64,000 nucleotides of DNA from the NCBI GenBank assembly GCA_037718865.1, contig JBBJMP010000010.1:190991-254990 (forward strand). The letters are read 5' to 3'. Under the pieces are notes generated by a model. The model did no database searches and was not told the origin of the DNA. It worked only from the letters and a program-made list of their open reading frames with translations. This document shows, piece after piece, positions 26,341 through 35,746 of the stretch; positions within the stretch are counted from its first letter, which is position 1, and each line of letters begins with the position of its first letter. The translations under genes were made by a program, and so were the position numbers. The stretch is from JADCRZ01 sp037718865 (GTDB taxonomy: Bacteria; Bacteroidota; Bacteroidia; Chitinophagales; Chitinophagaceae).

Positions 26341-28497
26341 ATGAATAGTATTCGCCAGACGTTGCAACATTATTTCGGGTATACCAGTTTCCGTTTTAAC
26401 CAGGAGGGGATCATTGAAACCGTGCTGGCAAATCAGGATGCAGTTGTGCTGATGCCTACCGGAGGCGGAAAGTCAATCTGTTATCAACTACCGGCCCTGA
26501 TGCTTGACGGTGTCACCATTGTGGTTTCTCCCCTGATCGCCCTTATGAAAGACCAGGTAGATGCACTGCGGTTAAGCGGCATAGCGGCGGCATTTCTTAA
26601 TTCTTCGTTACCGGCTTCCGAACAACAGGAGATCGTTAAACGGCTGGAAAATAACAAGCTCAAACTACTGTACCTGGCACCGGAGCGTTTAATGGGCGAA
26701 TCACGGTTTATCCAATTTTTAAAACATCTCAAGGTATCCCTTTTTGCGATCGACGAAGCGCATTGTATCAGCCAGTGGGGTCATGATTTCAGGCCTGAAT
26801 ATCTTATACTCGGTGAATTAAAAAAACAGTTTCCTGCTATCCCTTTGATTGCTTTAACGGCTACGGCGGACGCAGTAACCAAGCAGGATATTATCGCCAA
26901 ACTCGGACTGATCACCTTCAGGTTGTTTGAGAACAGCTTTAACCGTCCTAATATATTTTATCATATCAGGCCCAAATCAAATTATAGAGAAGAGCTGGTA
27001 AACTATTTAAAAGCACACCGCGAAGACAGCGGGATCATTTATTGCTTATCACGCGCCTCCACCGAAATGTTGGCTGAGCGTTTGAGAAATGCCGGCTTTT
27101 CTGCGGCTGCCTACCATGCTGGATTGGAAAAGAGGTTACGTGAAGAAAGACAGGATAATTTTCTCAAAGATGATATAAGAATCATTGTTGCCACCATAGC
27201 ATTTGGTATGGGCATCAATAAGAGCAATGTCCGATTCGTGATACATGTTGACCTGCCAAAAAATATAGAAGGTTATTACCAGGAAACCGGTCGTGCCGGA
27301 AGAGACGGCTTAAAGAGTGATGCCATCTTGTTTTATAGTCCCGGCGACGTGTTTAAGCTTAAACAGTTTGCCACGATTGATGGAAACCCTGCACAAAGCC
27401 GCATTATGCTCAAAAAGCTTGACCAGATGACAGCTTACTGCGAAACCAGGATCTGCAGGCGCAAGTATCTGCTTAACTATTTTGCGGAACAGGCCGCGGA
27501 CTATTGTGCAAGTTGTGATGTTTGCCTCAGCGATTATGTAAAAATCGATGCCACCATCGAAGCGCAAAAATTGCTTAGCGCAGTCAGCCGTTTGCAGGAA
27601 CGGTTTGGCATCAACTACCTCGTTGATTTTTTACGTGGTAGCAGCGTTGTTAGAGAAGAGCATCAATCGCTTAAAACCTATGGGGTGGGAAAAGAAATAA
27701 GCAAGGATCAATGGAAGCTTTATATCCGTGAAATGTTACAACTGAACTACCTGCAACAGTCAGAGGGAGAATACCCTGTACTTAAGCTCAATGAGTTAAG
27801 CTGGAAGATCCTGAAGGGCGAAGAAAAGGTAAGACTGGTTAAGTCGGTCAACGAGAAAACGCCGGTATCCAAACCTGAACTTTTAGCTGTTCATGGTGAA
27901 TTGTTACAGCAGCTCAAACAAGTCAGGGATCATTTGGCCAGAAAGGAAAATGTGCCACCCGATCTGATCTTTACAGATGCCACCCTGGTTGAATTGTCAA
28001 CATACCTGCCCCTCAACCTTACCGATCTCGGTAAAATCTCCGGTTTTGGAAATGTAAAGACGGGGAAATACGGATTTCACTTTTTACAGGCAGTAAAATC
28101 CTATTGTCAACAGAACAAACTAACTACACAATTTCATCATAAAAATCCAAAACGGCAGCGCCTTAAGCCTGACCAGGAAAAATCAACTGATAGTAAACGC
28201 TATACACTGCAATTATTCAGAGAAGGTAAACGGGTCCATGAAATCGCCGTTACCCGCGGCCTTGCCCACAGCACCATTGAAGGTCATTTGTCCTGGTTTA
28301 TCAGGACTGGTGAATTGGATGTCCATGACCTGATGCCAAAAGAAAAAATTCAGGTAATTATGCAAGAAGTGAAACAAATGGAAGGCAATGCCACAGCCCC
28401 TGTCAAAGAAAAGCTTGGCAATGATTACACGTATGGTGAAATACGCGCTGTTGTAAGTTATTTACAGTGGATGAATGAAGCGGGGATTGAAATGTGA
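26341..28497 (+). CDS. recQ: ATP-dependent DNA helicase RecQ with C-terminal HTH domain
   Basis: A second RecQ, 718 residues. Motifs: MPTGGGKSICYQ near residue 38, FAIDEAHCISQW, LTATADAV, IIYCLSRASTEMLAERL, ATIAFGMGINKSNVRFVIH and YYQETGRAGRDG. The zinc-binding Cys set is ICRRKYL...YCASCDVCL, followed by winged-helix and HRDC domains (about 520-590), then an HTH_40-like domain (YTLQLFREGKRVHEIAVTRG, STIEGHLSWFI) at about 620-675. The last domain is typical of many Bacteroidota and Firmicutes RecQ proteins and absent from the copy at 6 kb, so the two are long-separated paralogues. The stop is followed at once by a heptamer array. Confidence 0.93.
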   Translation: MNSIRQTLQHYFGYTSFRFNQEGIIETVLANQDAVVLMPTGGGKSICYQLPALMLDGVTIVVSPLIALMKDQVDALRLSGIAAAFLNSSLPASEQQEIVKRLENNKLKLLYLAPERLMGESRFIQFLKHLKVSLFAIDEAHCISQWGHDFRPEYLILGELKKQFPAIPLIALTATADAVTKQDIIAKLGLITFRLFENSFNRPNIFYHIRPKSNYREELVNYLKAHREDSGIIYCLSRASTEMLAERLRNAGFSAAAYHAGLEKRLREERQDNFLKDDIRIIVATIAFGMGINKSNVRFVIHVDLPKNIEGYYQETGRAGRDGLKSDAILFYSPGDVFKLKQFATIDGNPAQSRIMLKKLDQMTAYCETRICRRKYLLNYFAEQAADYCASCDVCLSDYVKIDATIEAQKLLSAVSRLQERFGINYLVDFLRGSSVVREEHQSLKTYGVGKEISKDQWKLYIREMLQLNYLQQSEGEYPVLKLNELSWKILKGEEKVRLVKSVNEKTPVSKPELLAVHGELLQQLKQVRDHLARKENVPPDLIFTDATLVELSTYLPLNLTDLGKISGFGNVKTGKYGFHFLQAVKSYCQQNKLTTQFHHKNPKRQRLKPDQEKSTDSKRYTLQLFREGKRVHEIAVTRGLAHSTIEGHLSWFIRTGELDVHDLMPKEKIQVIMQEVKQMEGNATAPVKEKLGNDYTYGEIRAVVSYLQWMNEAGIEM

Positions 28498-28498
28498 G

Positions 28499-28558
28499 AT
28501 GAGTTATGAGAGATGAATTATGAGTTTTAGAAACTAACTCATCACTCATAACTCATAA
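28499..28558. repeat. 7-bp-period inverted array (ATGAGTT type)
   Basis: Right after the recQ stop the sequence reads ATGAGTT, ATGAGAG, ATGAATT, ATGAGTT; after a 10-base spacer it returns on the other strand as ATGAGTT, ATGAGTG, ATGAGTT. It forms a hairpin of about 27-bp arms between the convergent recQ and OsmC genes. It may serve as a bidirectional transcription barrier, but no U-run is present. The architecture equals that at 16886 although the heptamer differs. Confidence 0.7.
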
Positions 28559-28562
28559 TCAA

Positions 28563-28991
28563 CTACGCGTTCACCATAGACTCCTCCAAAGAAGCCTCCA
28601 TCGTAATCTTGGTATTGAGCACCTTGGAAATGGGACAGTTCTCTTTCGCATCGTTTGCACATTCTTCAAACTTTTCCTTGCTTATTTCAGGAACTTTTCC
28701 TTTTACGGTTAAATGAGATTCCGTGATGGCACCTCCTACAAACGTAATATCACATCTTGTCTCCAGTTCATCAGCCGTAAAGCCTGCTTCCTGAAGGGCA
28801 AAACTTAATTTCATAGTAAAACATCCGGCGTGTGCAGCTGCAATCAACTCTTCGGGATTCGTGCCTACACCCTCTTCAAAACGCGATTTATACGAGTATT
28901 GTGTCTTGGTCAACACGGTACTTTGAGTACTTAGCTGTCCGGTACCTTCTTTTCCAGTGCCGTTCCAAACGGCTGTTGCATTACGTATCAT
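28563..28991 (-). CDS. osmC: OsmC-family peroxiredoxin
   Basis: A 142-residue OsmC-type thiol peroxidase that reduces organic hydroperoxides in the cytoplasm. Both redox cysteines are present: AAHAGCFTMKLS (about residue 57) and ENCPISKVLN (about 122). The conserved GTNPEELIAAAHAGCF block and the N-terminal beta-hairpin containing the Arg-Phe are also there. Length is standard. It is a single gene, divergent from pnuC, with a 100-bp shared promoter region. Confidence 0.92.
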   Translation of the reverse strand: MIRNATAVWNGTGKEGTGQLSTQSTVLTKTQYSYKSRFEEGVGTNPEELIAAAHAGCFTMKLSFALQEAGFTADELETRCDITFVGGAITESHLTVKGKVPEISKEKFEECANDAKENCPISKVLNTKITMEASLEESMVNA

Positions 28992-29091
28992 ATTATCAGA
29001 TTTGGTGATTTCATAAAGATAGTTTCAATCTGTTTTCTGACACTAAAAAATTTTTCTCCTGCAGTAATATATTAATAATATTATTGTAAAT

Positions 29092-29739
29092 ATGGGCTTC
29101 CCAGAAATATACCATCAGTTCCTGGCAGGATTGCGGCAAACCGGCTGGCTGGAGTATACAGGCGTGTTCTTTGGTATCGGAAGCGTCTGGTTTTCAAGAA
29201 AAGAAAATATCCTGGTGTACCCTGTCGGCCTTGTAAATACCATTATTTATTTCTTCCTGAGCCTAAAGGGACATTTAATCGGTGAAGCAGGTGTACAAAT
29301 ATATTATACTGCAATGAGCATTTACGGGTGGTGGCTTTGGACAAGAAAAGACCGCAGGCACCATCCGGTTGTAGTCATTACCCGGTCGACAACCTCTGAG
29401 CAGGTCACCCATATATTATTCTTTTCAGCATTTTACATAGTGATTTTTATAGCCCTTTTGTGGCTGAAAAAATTCTTTGTTCCTGGTGCCATCCCGTGGG
29501 CAGATGCACTTGCCTCTGCTACTGCCTTTACCGGCATGTGGTTAATGGCAAAAAAGAAACTCGAAAACTGGTACTGGTGGATCGGTACCAACATTGTTTC
29601 CATTCCTTTGTATTTTGTAAAGAACTATGTATTTACCAGTGTTTATTACCTGGTATTGCTGGCAATGGCTTTCTGGGGTTTAGCGGAATGGAAAAAAAAG
29701 CTGGCGAACAGACAACAATCATCCTTTAATTCTCACTAA
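29092..29739 (+). CDS. pnuC: PnuC-family nicotinamide riboside transporter
   Basis: A 215-residue inner-membrane transporter for nicotinamide riboside with about seven hydrophobic helices. Typical features are LEYTGVFFGIGSVWFSRKEN near the N-terminus, NTIIYFFLSLKGHL, and the pair of Trp-rich loops IYGWWLWTRK and NWYWWIGTNI, which line the substrate site in PnuC. The kinase gene that traps the substrate follows after 45 bp, so an operon is likely. The region upstream (29060-29090) is very AT-rich with the palindromic run TAATATATTAATAATATTA, a possible operator. Confidence 0.92.
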   Translation: MGFPEIYHQFLAGLRQTGWLEYTGVFFGIGSVWFSRKENILVYPVGLVNTIIYFFLSLKGHLIGEAGVQIYYTAMSIYGWWLWTRKDRRHHPVVVITRSTTSEQVTHILFFSAFYIVIFIALLWLKKFFVPGAIPWADALASATAFTGMWLMAKKKLENWYWWIGTNIVSIPLYFVKNYVFTSVYYLVLLAMAFWGLAEWKKKLANRQQSSFNSH

Positions 29740-29784
29740 ATATTATATCAGGTACTTCCGGTATTGCGTTCAGCAAATTAAATT

Positions 29785-30321
29785 ATGAAGAAGATAGTCA
29801 TCATAGGGCCTGAATCTACCGGCAAAAGTACATTATGCAGTCAGTTGGCCAATTATTACGAAACCGTTTGGGTTCCTGAGTTTGCGCGAGAATTTCTTTT
29901 GGCAAACGGAATGAATTATTCTTATGATGACCTGCTTACGATCGCAAAAGGCCAATTAACCCTGGAAGATAATATAGCCAGGGATTTGACAAATGATCTG
30001 CTGATTATCGATACAGACATGTACGTAATGAAAGTATGGTGCGAGTTCGTTTTTGGGAAATGTCATCATTGGATCATTGATCAGATCGCTATCCGCAGAT
30101 ACGACCTCTACCTGCTTTGCAACATTGATCTTGCCTGGGTAAAGGATGAATTAAGAGAATACCCTGACCTCGAAAACAGGCAAAGGTTATATTATATCTA
30201 TAAAGACATCTTAATCAACCAACCTGTTTCCTGGATTGACGTGAGGGGCAATTACGATGACCGCTTACAGACAGCGATAAAAGGCATTAATCTTCACATA
30301 AAAAGCGTTCCCCTTGAATAA
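29785..30321 (+). CDS. nadR: NadR-type nicotinamide riboside kinase (AAA ATPase fold)
   Basis: A 178-residue P-loop kinase equal to the C-terminal kinase half of NadR: Walker A GPESTGKST at residues 8-16, VPEFAREFL, and LIIDTDMYVMKVW. It would phosphorylate nicotinamide riboside to NMN after import by PnuC. It lacks both the DNA-binding and the adenylyltransferase domains of enterobacterial NadR, so it should be a salvage enzyme only. It is preceded by pnuC and its stop overlaps the TTG start of the next gene by 8 bp, giving translational coupling. Confidence 0.88.
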   Translation: MKKIVIIGPESTGKSTLCSQLANYYETVWVPEFAREFLLANGMNYSYDDLLTIAKGQLTLEDNIARDLTNDLLIIDTDMYVMKVWCEFVFGKCHHWIIDQIAIRRYDLYLLCNIDLAWVKDELREYPDLENRQRLYYIYKDILINQPVSWIDVRGNYDDRLQTAIKGINLHIKSVPLE

Positions 30322-32008
30322 CACGTTACTCCAGAAAACAGCTATCCGCGATTTTATAAGGAAGCATTCCGTCCCCTTGTTCTTTATTACCTGGTTTGCC
30401 ATAAATCTCGTCCAGGCAGCCGGAACGGAATTACTCGATGATGAAGCCTACTACTGGATCTATTCAAAGTATCTGGACTGGGGATATTTCGACCACCCTC
30501 CCGTGATCGCTCTATTGATCAAATGGGGCTATGCCTTGTTCCCAAATGAATTCGGAGTCCGCCTGCCCGTCGTTGTGCTTAGCACCCTGGCACTTGCCAT
30601 CATCCATCACCTGCTGCCGCGTAAAAATGACGGATTATTCTTTGCCATTGCCTGTTCGCTTGCCGTATTACAAATTGGCAGTATCATCGCCGCACCTGAT
30701 AATCCGTTGGTTTTTTTTACAGCGCTGTTTTTCCTGATGTACAAAAGATTTATCGAAAAAATGTCATTGCGGAACGCAGTACTACTCGGACTGGTAATGG
30801 CATTACTACTGTACAGCAAATACCATGGGGTCCTTATCATCTTTTTCAGCTTATTGTCTAACCCTAAGCTACTACTTAGATACCAGGCATGGATAGCGGC
30901 TTTGACCGGGGCTTTATTATTCATACCTCACCTGTATTGGCAATATACTAACGGGTTTCCTTCGGTACATTTTCATTTATTTGAAAGAAATGCAACTTCC
31001 TACAGCTTATCTTTTACACTGGAATATTTATTGGGACAGGTTTTTGCAGCAGGCCCGTTACTCGGTTGGCTGCTACTCTGGGCAGCGTTCAAATACAAGA
31101 CAGCCAATCCCTTTGAAAAAGCGTTAAAGTTTTCAATGGTGGGCTTCTATATTTTTTTTCTGATCAGCACGTTTAAAGGAAGGGTAGAGTTAAACTGGAC
31201 CATCCCGGCATTTGTTCCGCTGATCATATTGTGTCACCAGTATATGTTGAATCATCAAAAGGGGAAACGTATTCTTCTTCAATTTGCGCCATTTACCCTG
31301 GTGCTGGTTTTAGCGGTACGGGCTTACATGCTACTGAATTTTCAGCCGATCGATGCTTTCCCCAAAGATGAGTTCCATTATAATAATCTGGTCGCTGCAA
31401 GCATCTATAAAAAAACCAATGGCCTTCCTGCGGTTTTTATTAATTCTTATCAAAAAGCATCTAAGTATTGGTTTTATTCAGGAGTTGTTGCTTACTCATT
31501 GAATACGCCAACTTACCGCAGGAATAACTTTAACTTCTGGCCTTTAGAAGATTCCCTGTTTGGCAAAAAGATCGCCGCCGTTGATTATGCTTATATCAAC
31601 CGCGGGATCAGGGTAACCCCCATTGAAGATGCAGACAGCATTATAACGGATTTTTATTACTCCTTTTCAAAAGTAAAAATCGACTGTAACAAAACCAGAG
31701 AAGTAACCAATAACGTGATCAGTAATTATGCGCTTACCGTTTTTTCAGAAGACGCTCATCTTAAGGCTTATCAACTACCAAACATCCGTTCAGCAAAGAT
31801 TGAACTGTGGATCTTAAAGAATGGCAAAAAGTATAGACGTTTCCCGACAAACATTATACTTTCAAACATCACAGAAAAGGAACAAATTATATACGCAACT
31901 TTCCCCGTAAAACTTGCTCCCGGCGAATACATCGCAAGGTTTGGCCTTCCTTCTGCGTTAATTTATCCTTCGTTAAACAGCAGAACTATCCGGTTAAGGG
32001 TTTATTGA
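30314..32008 (+). CDS. GT39/ArnT-like membrane glycosyltransferase
   Basis: A 564-residue polytopic protein with a dozen or so hydrophobic segments in its first 370 residues. The luminal motif GTELLDDEAYYWIYSKYLDW followed by GYFDHPPVIALLIKWGYALFP is the signature of the PMT_2/ArnT-type family, with the catalytic Asp-Asp-Glu. It uses a polyprenyl-phosphate sugar to modify lipid or glycan on the periplasmic side. The C-terminal 190 residues are soluble. The only good start is TTG at 30314, overlapping nadR; no ATG fits the conserved N-terminus. Acceptor and sugar are unknown. It ends tail-to-tail with mtgA, overlapping by 7 bp. Confidence 0.85.
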   Translation: MNNTLLQKTAIRDFIRKHSVPLFFITWFAINLVQAAGTELLDDEAYYWIYSKYLDWGYFDHPPVIALLIKWGYALFPNEFGVRLPVVVLSTLALAIIHHLLPRKNDGLFFAIACSLAVLQIGSIIAAPDNPLVFFTALFFLMYKRFIEKMSLRNAVLLGLVMALLLYSKYHGVLIIFFSLLSNPKLLLRYQAWIAALTGALLFIPHLYWQYTNGFPSVHFHLFERNATSYSLSFTLEYLLGQVFAAGPLLGWLLLWAAFKYKTANPFEKALKFSMVGFYIFFLISTFKGRVELNWTIPAFVPLIILCHQYMLNHQKGKRILLQFAPFTLVLVLAVRAYMLLNFQPIDAFPKDEFHYNNLVAASIYKKTNGLPAVFINSYQKASKYWFYSGVVAYSLNTPTYRRNNFNFWPLEDSLFGKKIAAVDYAYINRGIRVTPIEDADSIITDFYYSFSKVKIDCNKTREVTNNVISNYALTVFSEDAHLKAYQLPNIRSAKIELWILKNGKKYRRFPTNIILSNITEKEQIIYATFPVKLAPGEYIARFGLPSALIYPSLNSRTIRLRVY

Positions 32009-32712
32009 TCGGGGCTGCTTATAATTCGTTTTATATCCGGATCATTTTGCAGGTTGTTCATCTGGCGCAGGATCCACGGGTAACGACCAGCCACATGCCT
32101 GGACACCGGTTTAACCGTGTACCTTTCCGGATTGGGCAGACAGGCGGCAATCATAGCCGTTTCATGCCTGGACAGCTTCAGGGCCGGCTTTTTAAAATGA
32201 TGCCGTGCAGCTGCTTCAATACCAAAAATGCCTTTACCCATTTCCGCTACATTGAGATAGACTTGTAAAATTCTTTTCTTTCCCCATAACAGTTCGATCA
32301 TAAAGGTGAAGTACATTTCGAGCGCTTTACGCAACCAGCTTCTACCCTGCCAAAGAAAAACATTCTTGGCTACCTGTTGACTGATTGTACTTGCGCCCCT
32401 CACACGGTTTGGTATTTTTTTGTTGTAGGAAATGGCCTTGTCTATACTCTTCCAGTCAAAACCGCTATGGTCCGCAAAAAGTTGATCTTCAGCCGCAATA
32501 ACCGCTAAGCGTGCATTTACGGGCATTTCGTTCCAGTTAATATATTCCCTTTTTAGTTCATTGCCCGTCAAGAGGCTTTGTAACTGGGTTATGGTAAATA
32601 AAGGATTAACCCATTTCAACAAAATGATATAACAAATCTGTATGATGAACAAAACAAGAAAAGTCCGTTTTATAAACCGCCAGGTACGTGGTATAAACCC
32701 TTTTGTTTTCAT
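32002..32712 (-). CDS. mtgA: Monofunctional peptidoglycan glycosyltransferase
   Basis: A 236-residue GT51 enzyme that polymerises lipid II into glycan strands. One N-terminal transmembrane helix (LVLFIIQICYIILLKWV, about 16-33) anchors it. The catalytic Glu is in VIAAEDQLFADHSGFDW, followed by RGASTISQQVAKNVFLWQGR, RKALEMYFTFMIELLWGKKRI (second Glu) and YLNVAEMGKGIFGIEAAA. No transpeptidase domain follows, which makes it MtgA and not a class A PBP. Length is typical. Confidence 0.95.
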   Translation of the reverse strand: MKTKGFIPRTWRFIKRTFLVLFIIQICYIILLKWVNPLFTITQLQSLLTGNELKREYINWNEMPVNARLAVIAAEDQLFADHSGFDWKSIDKAISYNKKIPNRVRGASTISQQVAKNVFLWQGRSWLRKALEMYFTFMIELLWGKKRILQVYLNVAEMGKGIFGIEAAARHHFKKPALKLSRHETAMIAACLPNPERYTVKPVSRHVAGRYPWILRQMNNLQNDPDIKRIISSPDQ

Positions 32713-32768
32713 AGGTGATTATTCGGCTGCAATATTATCTGAAATTTTGAAAGTGCGGCCCGCGATTT

Positions 32769-33353
32769 TCAAAACGCCCGGGTTTTCCCTGTCTCATCCA
32801 TACGAACGTACTCAACCCGATATTTTTTTCCGTTGCGATTGTTAAATTTATGCAACCTGTTCATCATGTATCCGGCACCGGCAACACCAAAAGCAACGGC
32901 CAGGCTTTTCCTGTTTTCAGCATCACCGATCGGCTGATCCAGGTATCTTCCGTTAAGGACGTTGAGCATGCCATAACCCAGGCCGCCGATGATAAGAAGG
33001 GCTCCATTTCGTATAAAACCAAAGGAAGCCCGGTTTTCAAAAATTACCATGTCAATGTCTTTATAATGAAACCCTATAATAAAAGTTCCGAGCGTGTCTA
33101 TTTTTGAAACACCCCAGGGAGTAGGAACTGCCCTTATGTCGTACTCCTTCACAAAAACCGAATCATTTCTAACAGCGTGCACTGAGCCGCTGATATAATT
33201 TCCATATACCGTCTGGCAACGGATTACAGCACCCGGAAAATAAGATCTGAGCGTTCGGTTGTTTCTCTTTTTCACGGTAATAAAATCAGAACCCTGAGAA
33301 AAAGCTGTTTGTGATATTAAAACAAGAATAGTAAACGACAAAAGCAAATGCAT
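32769..33353 (-). CDS. Secreted protein of unknown function
   Basis: A 194-residue protein with a clear signal peptide (MHLLLSFTILVLISQTAFSQ). I do not recognise a known domain. The sequence RTLRSYFPGAVIRCQTVYGNYISGSV followed by VKEYDIRAVPTPWGV suggests a small beta-barrel (Sm/KOW-like) fold at about 25-105, and a glycine-rich hydrophobic segment (ALLIIGGLGYGMLNVL, then AVAFGVAGAGYMM) at about 118-160 suggests membrane association. It is likely a lineage-specific envelope protein. It lies 57 bp upstream of mtgA on the same strand. Confidence 0.75.
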   Translation of the reverse strand: MHLLLSFTILVLISQTAFSQGSDFITVKKRNNRTLRSYFPGAVIRCQTVYGNYISGSVHAVRNDSVFVKEYDIRAVPTPWGVSKIDTLGTFIIGFHYKDIDMVIFENRASFGFIRNGALLIIGGLGYGMLNVLNGRYLDQPIGDAENRKSLAVAFGVAGAGYMMNRLHKFNNRNGKKYRVEYVRMDETGKTRAF

Positions 33354-33443
33354 ACTAAACTAAGTTACACCCGAACATTGGAAGGCTTGCCCATTTTTGA
33401 TGATAAATATGTTAATACGCGGCTCCTTGAAAGGGTTAAGAGA

Positions 33444-34085
33444 CTACTGAACATGCTCCACCATAAAAATCGAACCATAAAGTAAGGCTAATCCAAAGAC
33501 GATAAGAATAGACCCTGATACTTTGTTGATAACAGACATGTTTCTTAGGGTCAGCCGTTCACGTAATTTACCAGCCATGATCACTTTAACTACATCGGCA
33601 GCCATGTTGACTGCCAGGCAAATCGAGAAGATAATCATTCGTTGCCTCATCGAATGTGTAACGGCAAAGGCGGTTGCATTCAGGAGCCAGAAAAATATTA
33701 CACTAGGATTAAGCGTATTGATCAAAAACCCTGACAGAGATAATTTGGCAAAATCCCTTTTCCGGAAGCGAAGCTCGTTTATGTTTAGATCTGACTTAAG
33801 TTTTACTTTCTTAACAAAAACAAAATAGGCTCCCATAGCAACCAGGAATGTACTTCCGGTGTATCCGATCAACTGTTTATACTCCAGCATTTCGGTAACC
33901 CATTCGGAAAATACATTGCTCAGCAATACCAGTAAAATATCGCTTATCCATACACCGGCAACAAAGCTGAATCCACCTTCTTTTCCGTTATTGATACTTT
34001 GTTTGATAATCGTAAATATGACCGGGCCTACAGCCAAGGTAAGAATAAATCCGAGAGCTAATCCTTTCAATACAGCTTCTATCAT
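33444..34085 (-). CDS. LysE-family amino-acid exporter
   Basis: A 213-residue LysE/RhtB-type transporter with about six transmembrane helices. The N-terminal signature LGFILTLAVGPVIFTIIKQSINNG and the VAGVWISDILLVLLSN segment are characteristic. It would export an amino acid or derivative through the inner membrane. It starts 23 bp after the GH3-like gene on the same strand, so the two are probably cotranscribed and it could export a product or precursor of that enzyme; this link is inference. Confidence 0.87.
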   Translation of the reverse strand: MIEAVLKGLALGFILTLAVGPVIFTIIKQSINNGKEGGFSFVAGVWISDILLVLLSNVFSEWVTEMLEYKQLIGYTGSTFLVAMGAYFVFVKKVKLKSDLNINELRFRKRDFAKLSLSGFLINTLNPSVIFFWLLNATAFAVTHSMRQRMIIFSICLAVNMAADVVKVIMAGKLRERLTLRNMSVINKVSGSILIVFGLALLYGSIFMVEHVQ

Positions 34086-34108
34086 GGTGAGCGGGGAAAG
34101 GTGAGATC

Positions 34109-35635
34109 TTAATGGTTACCATTGGCTAAAAATATCTTCCAGTCTTCATACATTCTTCCTTTTAACACACGTGGAAATTTGTGTTGTCCGCCAACTTTGC
34201 CTTTCTGACACATAAAATCCATAAACTTGCTTTCGGGCAAAACATTTACCCGAACGTCTTTTAACGCACTTTTTCGTTCGACGGCGTAATCGTCATTTAA
34301 GGATTTGAGGTGATCGTCGATCTTTTTTCCTAAAGCACTGGAATCGACATGATCATTGCTGGCTACGTACCATTCATGTGCAAAAAAGGAGCCGTACGGT
34401 ATACCCGCCACAGTAAATTCCGGTATGGAAACATTCATCTCTTCGCTCGCTAATTGCACGGCCTTCGTCATGTTATCCACACTTAGGTGCTCGCCCACCA
34501 TGCTAAGAAAATGTTTGGTACGGCCCGTGATCACAATTTCCAAACGTTCCTTGTCTACAAAACGCACCGTGTCACCGATCAGGTACCTCCAGGCACCGGC
34601 ACTGGTACTCAGGAGTAAGGCATAGTCCCTGCCTTCTTCTACCTCATGAATCATCAGGGCTTCAGGACGTTCCACCATATTACCTTCATGGTCGAAGTTT
34701 TTTTCATCAAAAGGAACGAATTCCATGAAAATGTGCTCGTTGGTAACCAACCGCATCCCTTTGGCAAATTGCCTGTCCTGGTAAGCAATAAAACCTTCGG
34801 AAGCCAGGTAGGTTTCAATATAGGTTATCGGTTTTGCCAGCAATTTTCCAAAGCCCTTTTTATACGGTTCGAAGGAAACGCCTCCATGAACAAATAGCGA
34901 GAGGTTGGGCCAGATGTCATGAATGGTATTCAGGTTGTATTGCTCGATGATCTTTTCCATGCACATCTGGATCCAGGCAGGCACACCTACTATAAAACTG
35001 ATATCCCAGTTGGGAGCCTGTTCTACGATCTCCTCCAGTTTTTTGTTCCAATCCCGTTCACGTGCAATTTTTTTACCTGGTTTATAGAACGGCGTAAACC
35101 AAAATGGAAGTTTCTTCATGGTGATACCGCTCAGGTCACCGGCATAATATCCCGGCCCCTTTTGCAGGTCGGTGCTGCCACCGATCATCAGCCAGCCCTT
35201 ACCTATGGAACGAACCGGAACATTTGTATATGTGCGTAAGGTGAGCAGTTGCCTGATCATCACTATGCGGTTGCCCCGCATAAGATCGTTTGTAATGGGT
35301 ATATACTTACTGGCGGCTTCGGAAGTGCCGGAACTCAGGGCGAAATATTTTACTTTGCCCGGCCAGCATACATCAGGTATTCCTTCCAGAACCCGGTGCC
35401 ACCAATCCTTGTAGAGGGTATTGTAATTATGCGTGGGCACCAGCGACTGGAATTTTTTTGCCGGGTGCTTGCTCAATAAAATTTCGTCAAACCGGTATTG
35501 CTGGCCAAACTCCGTAAACCTTGCCTTCTTCAATAATTTCAGTAATACTTTGATCTGTTGACGTCGCGGAGAATTTACCGGAAGTCGCAATGCCCTTGCA
35601 AGGGTGTCTGGCAATGAAATATCAAACAAAGACAT
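34109..35635 (-). CDS. GH3-family acyl-adenylating enzyme
   Basis: A 508-residue member of the GH3 (auxin-responsive) family: proteins of the ANL superfamily that adenylate a carboxylic acid and join it to an amino acid. Visible blocks are the ATP-binding loop YFALSSGTSEAASKYIP near residue 97, VHGGVSFEPYKKGFG, TYLASEGFIAYQ, LLLSTSAGAWRYLIGDTVRF and ITGRTKHFLSMVGEHLS. These correspond to motifs 1-3 of the plant enzymes. Bacterial members are common in Bacteroidota, but their substrates are largely unknown. GT2 lies upstream and LysE 23 bp downstream on the same strand. Confidence 0.88.
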   Translation of the reverse strand: MSLFDISLPDTLARALRLPVNSPRRQQIKVLLKLLKKARFTEFGQQYRFDEILLSKHPAKKFQSLVPTHNYNTLYKDWWHRVLEGIPDVCWPGKVKYFALSSGTSEAASKYIPITNDLMRGNRIVMIRQLLTLRTYTNVPVRSIGKGWLMIGGSTDLQKGPGYYAGDLSGITMKKLPFWFTPFYKPGKKIARERDWNKKLEEIVEQAPNWDISFIVGVPAWIQMCMEKIIEQYNLNTIHDIWPNLSLFVHGGVSFEPYKKGFGKLLAKPITYIETYLASEGFIAYQDRQFAKGMRLVTNEHIFMEFVPFDEKNFDHEGNMVERPEALMIHEVEEGRDYALLLSTSAGAWRYLIGDTVRFVDKERLEIVITGRTKHFLSMVGEHLSVDNMTKAVQLASEEMNVSIPEFTVAGIPYGSFFAHEWYVASNDHVDSSALGKKIDDHLKSLNDDYAVERKSALKDVRVNVLPESKFMDFMCQKGKVGGQHKFPRVLKGRMYEDWKIFLANGNH

Positions 35636-35746
35636 CAGTAGGTAACAAGCAATTTGGTTAGATGTTAAAATTAAGGCATTGAGCAGTAACGATAGAAGAT
35701 ATTATGTGAAAGTTTTGTTCAATAGGTTTACGGTATAATAGATTTA

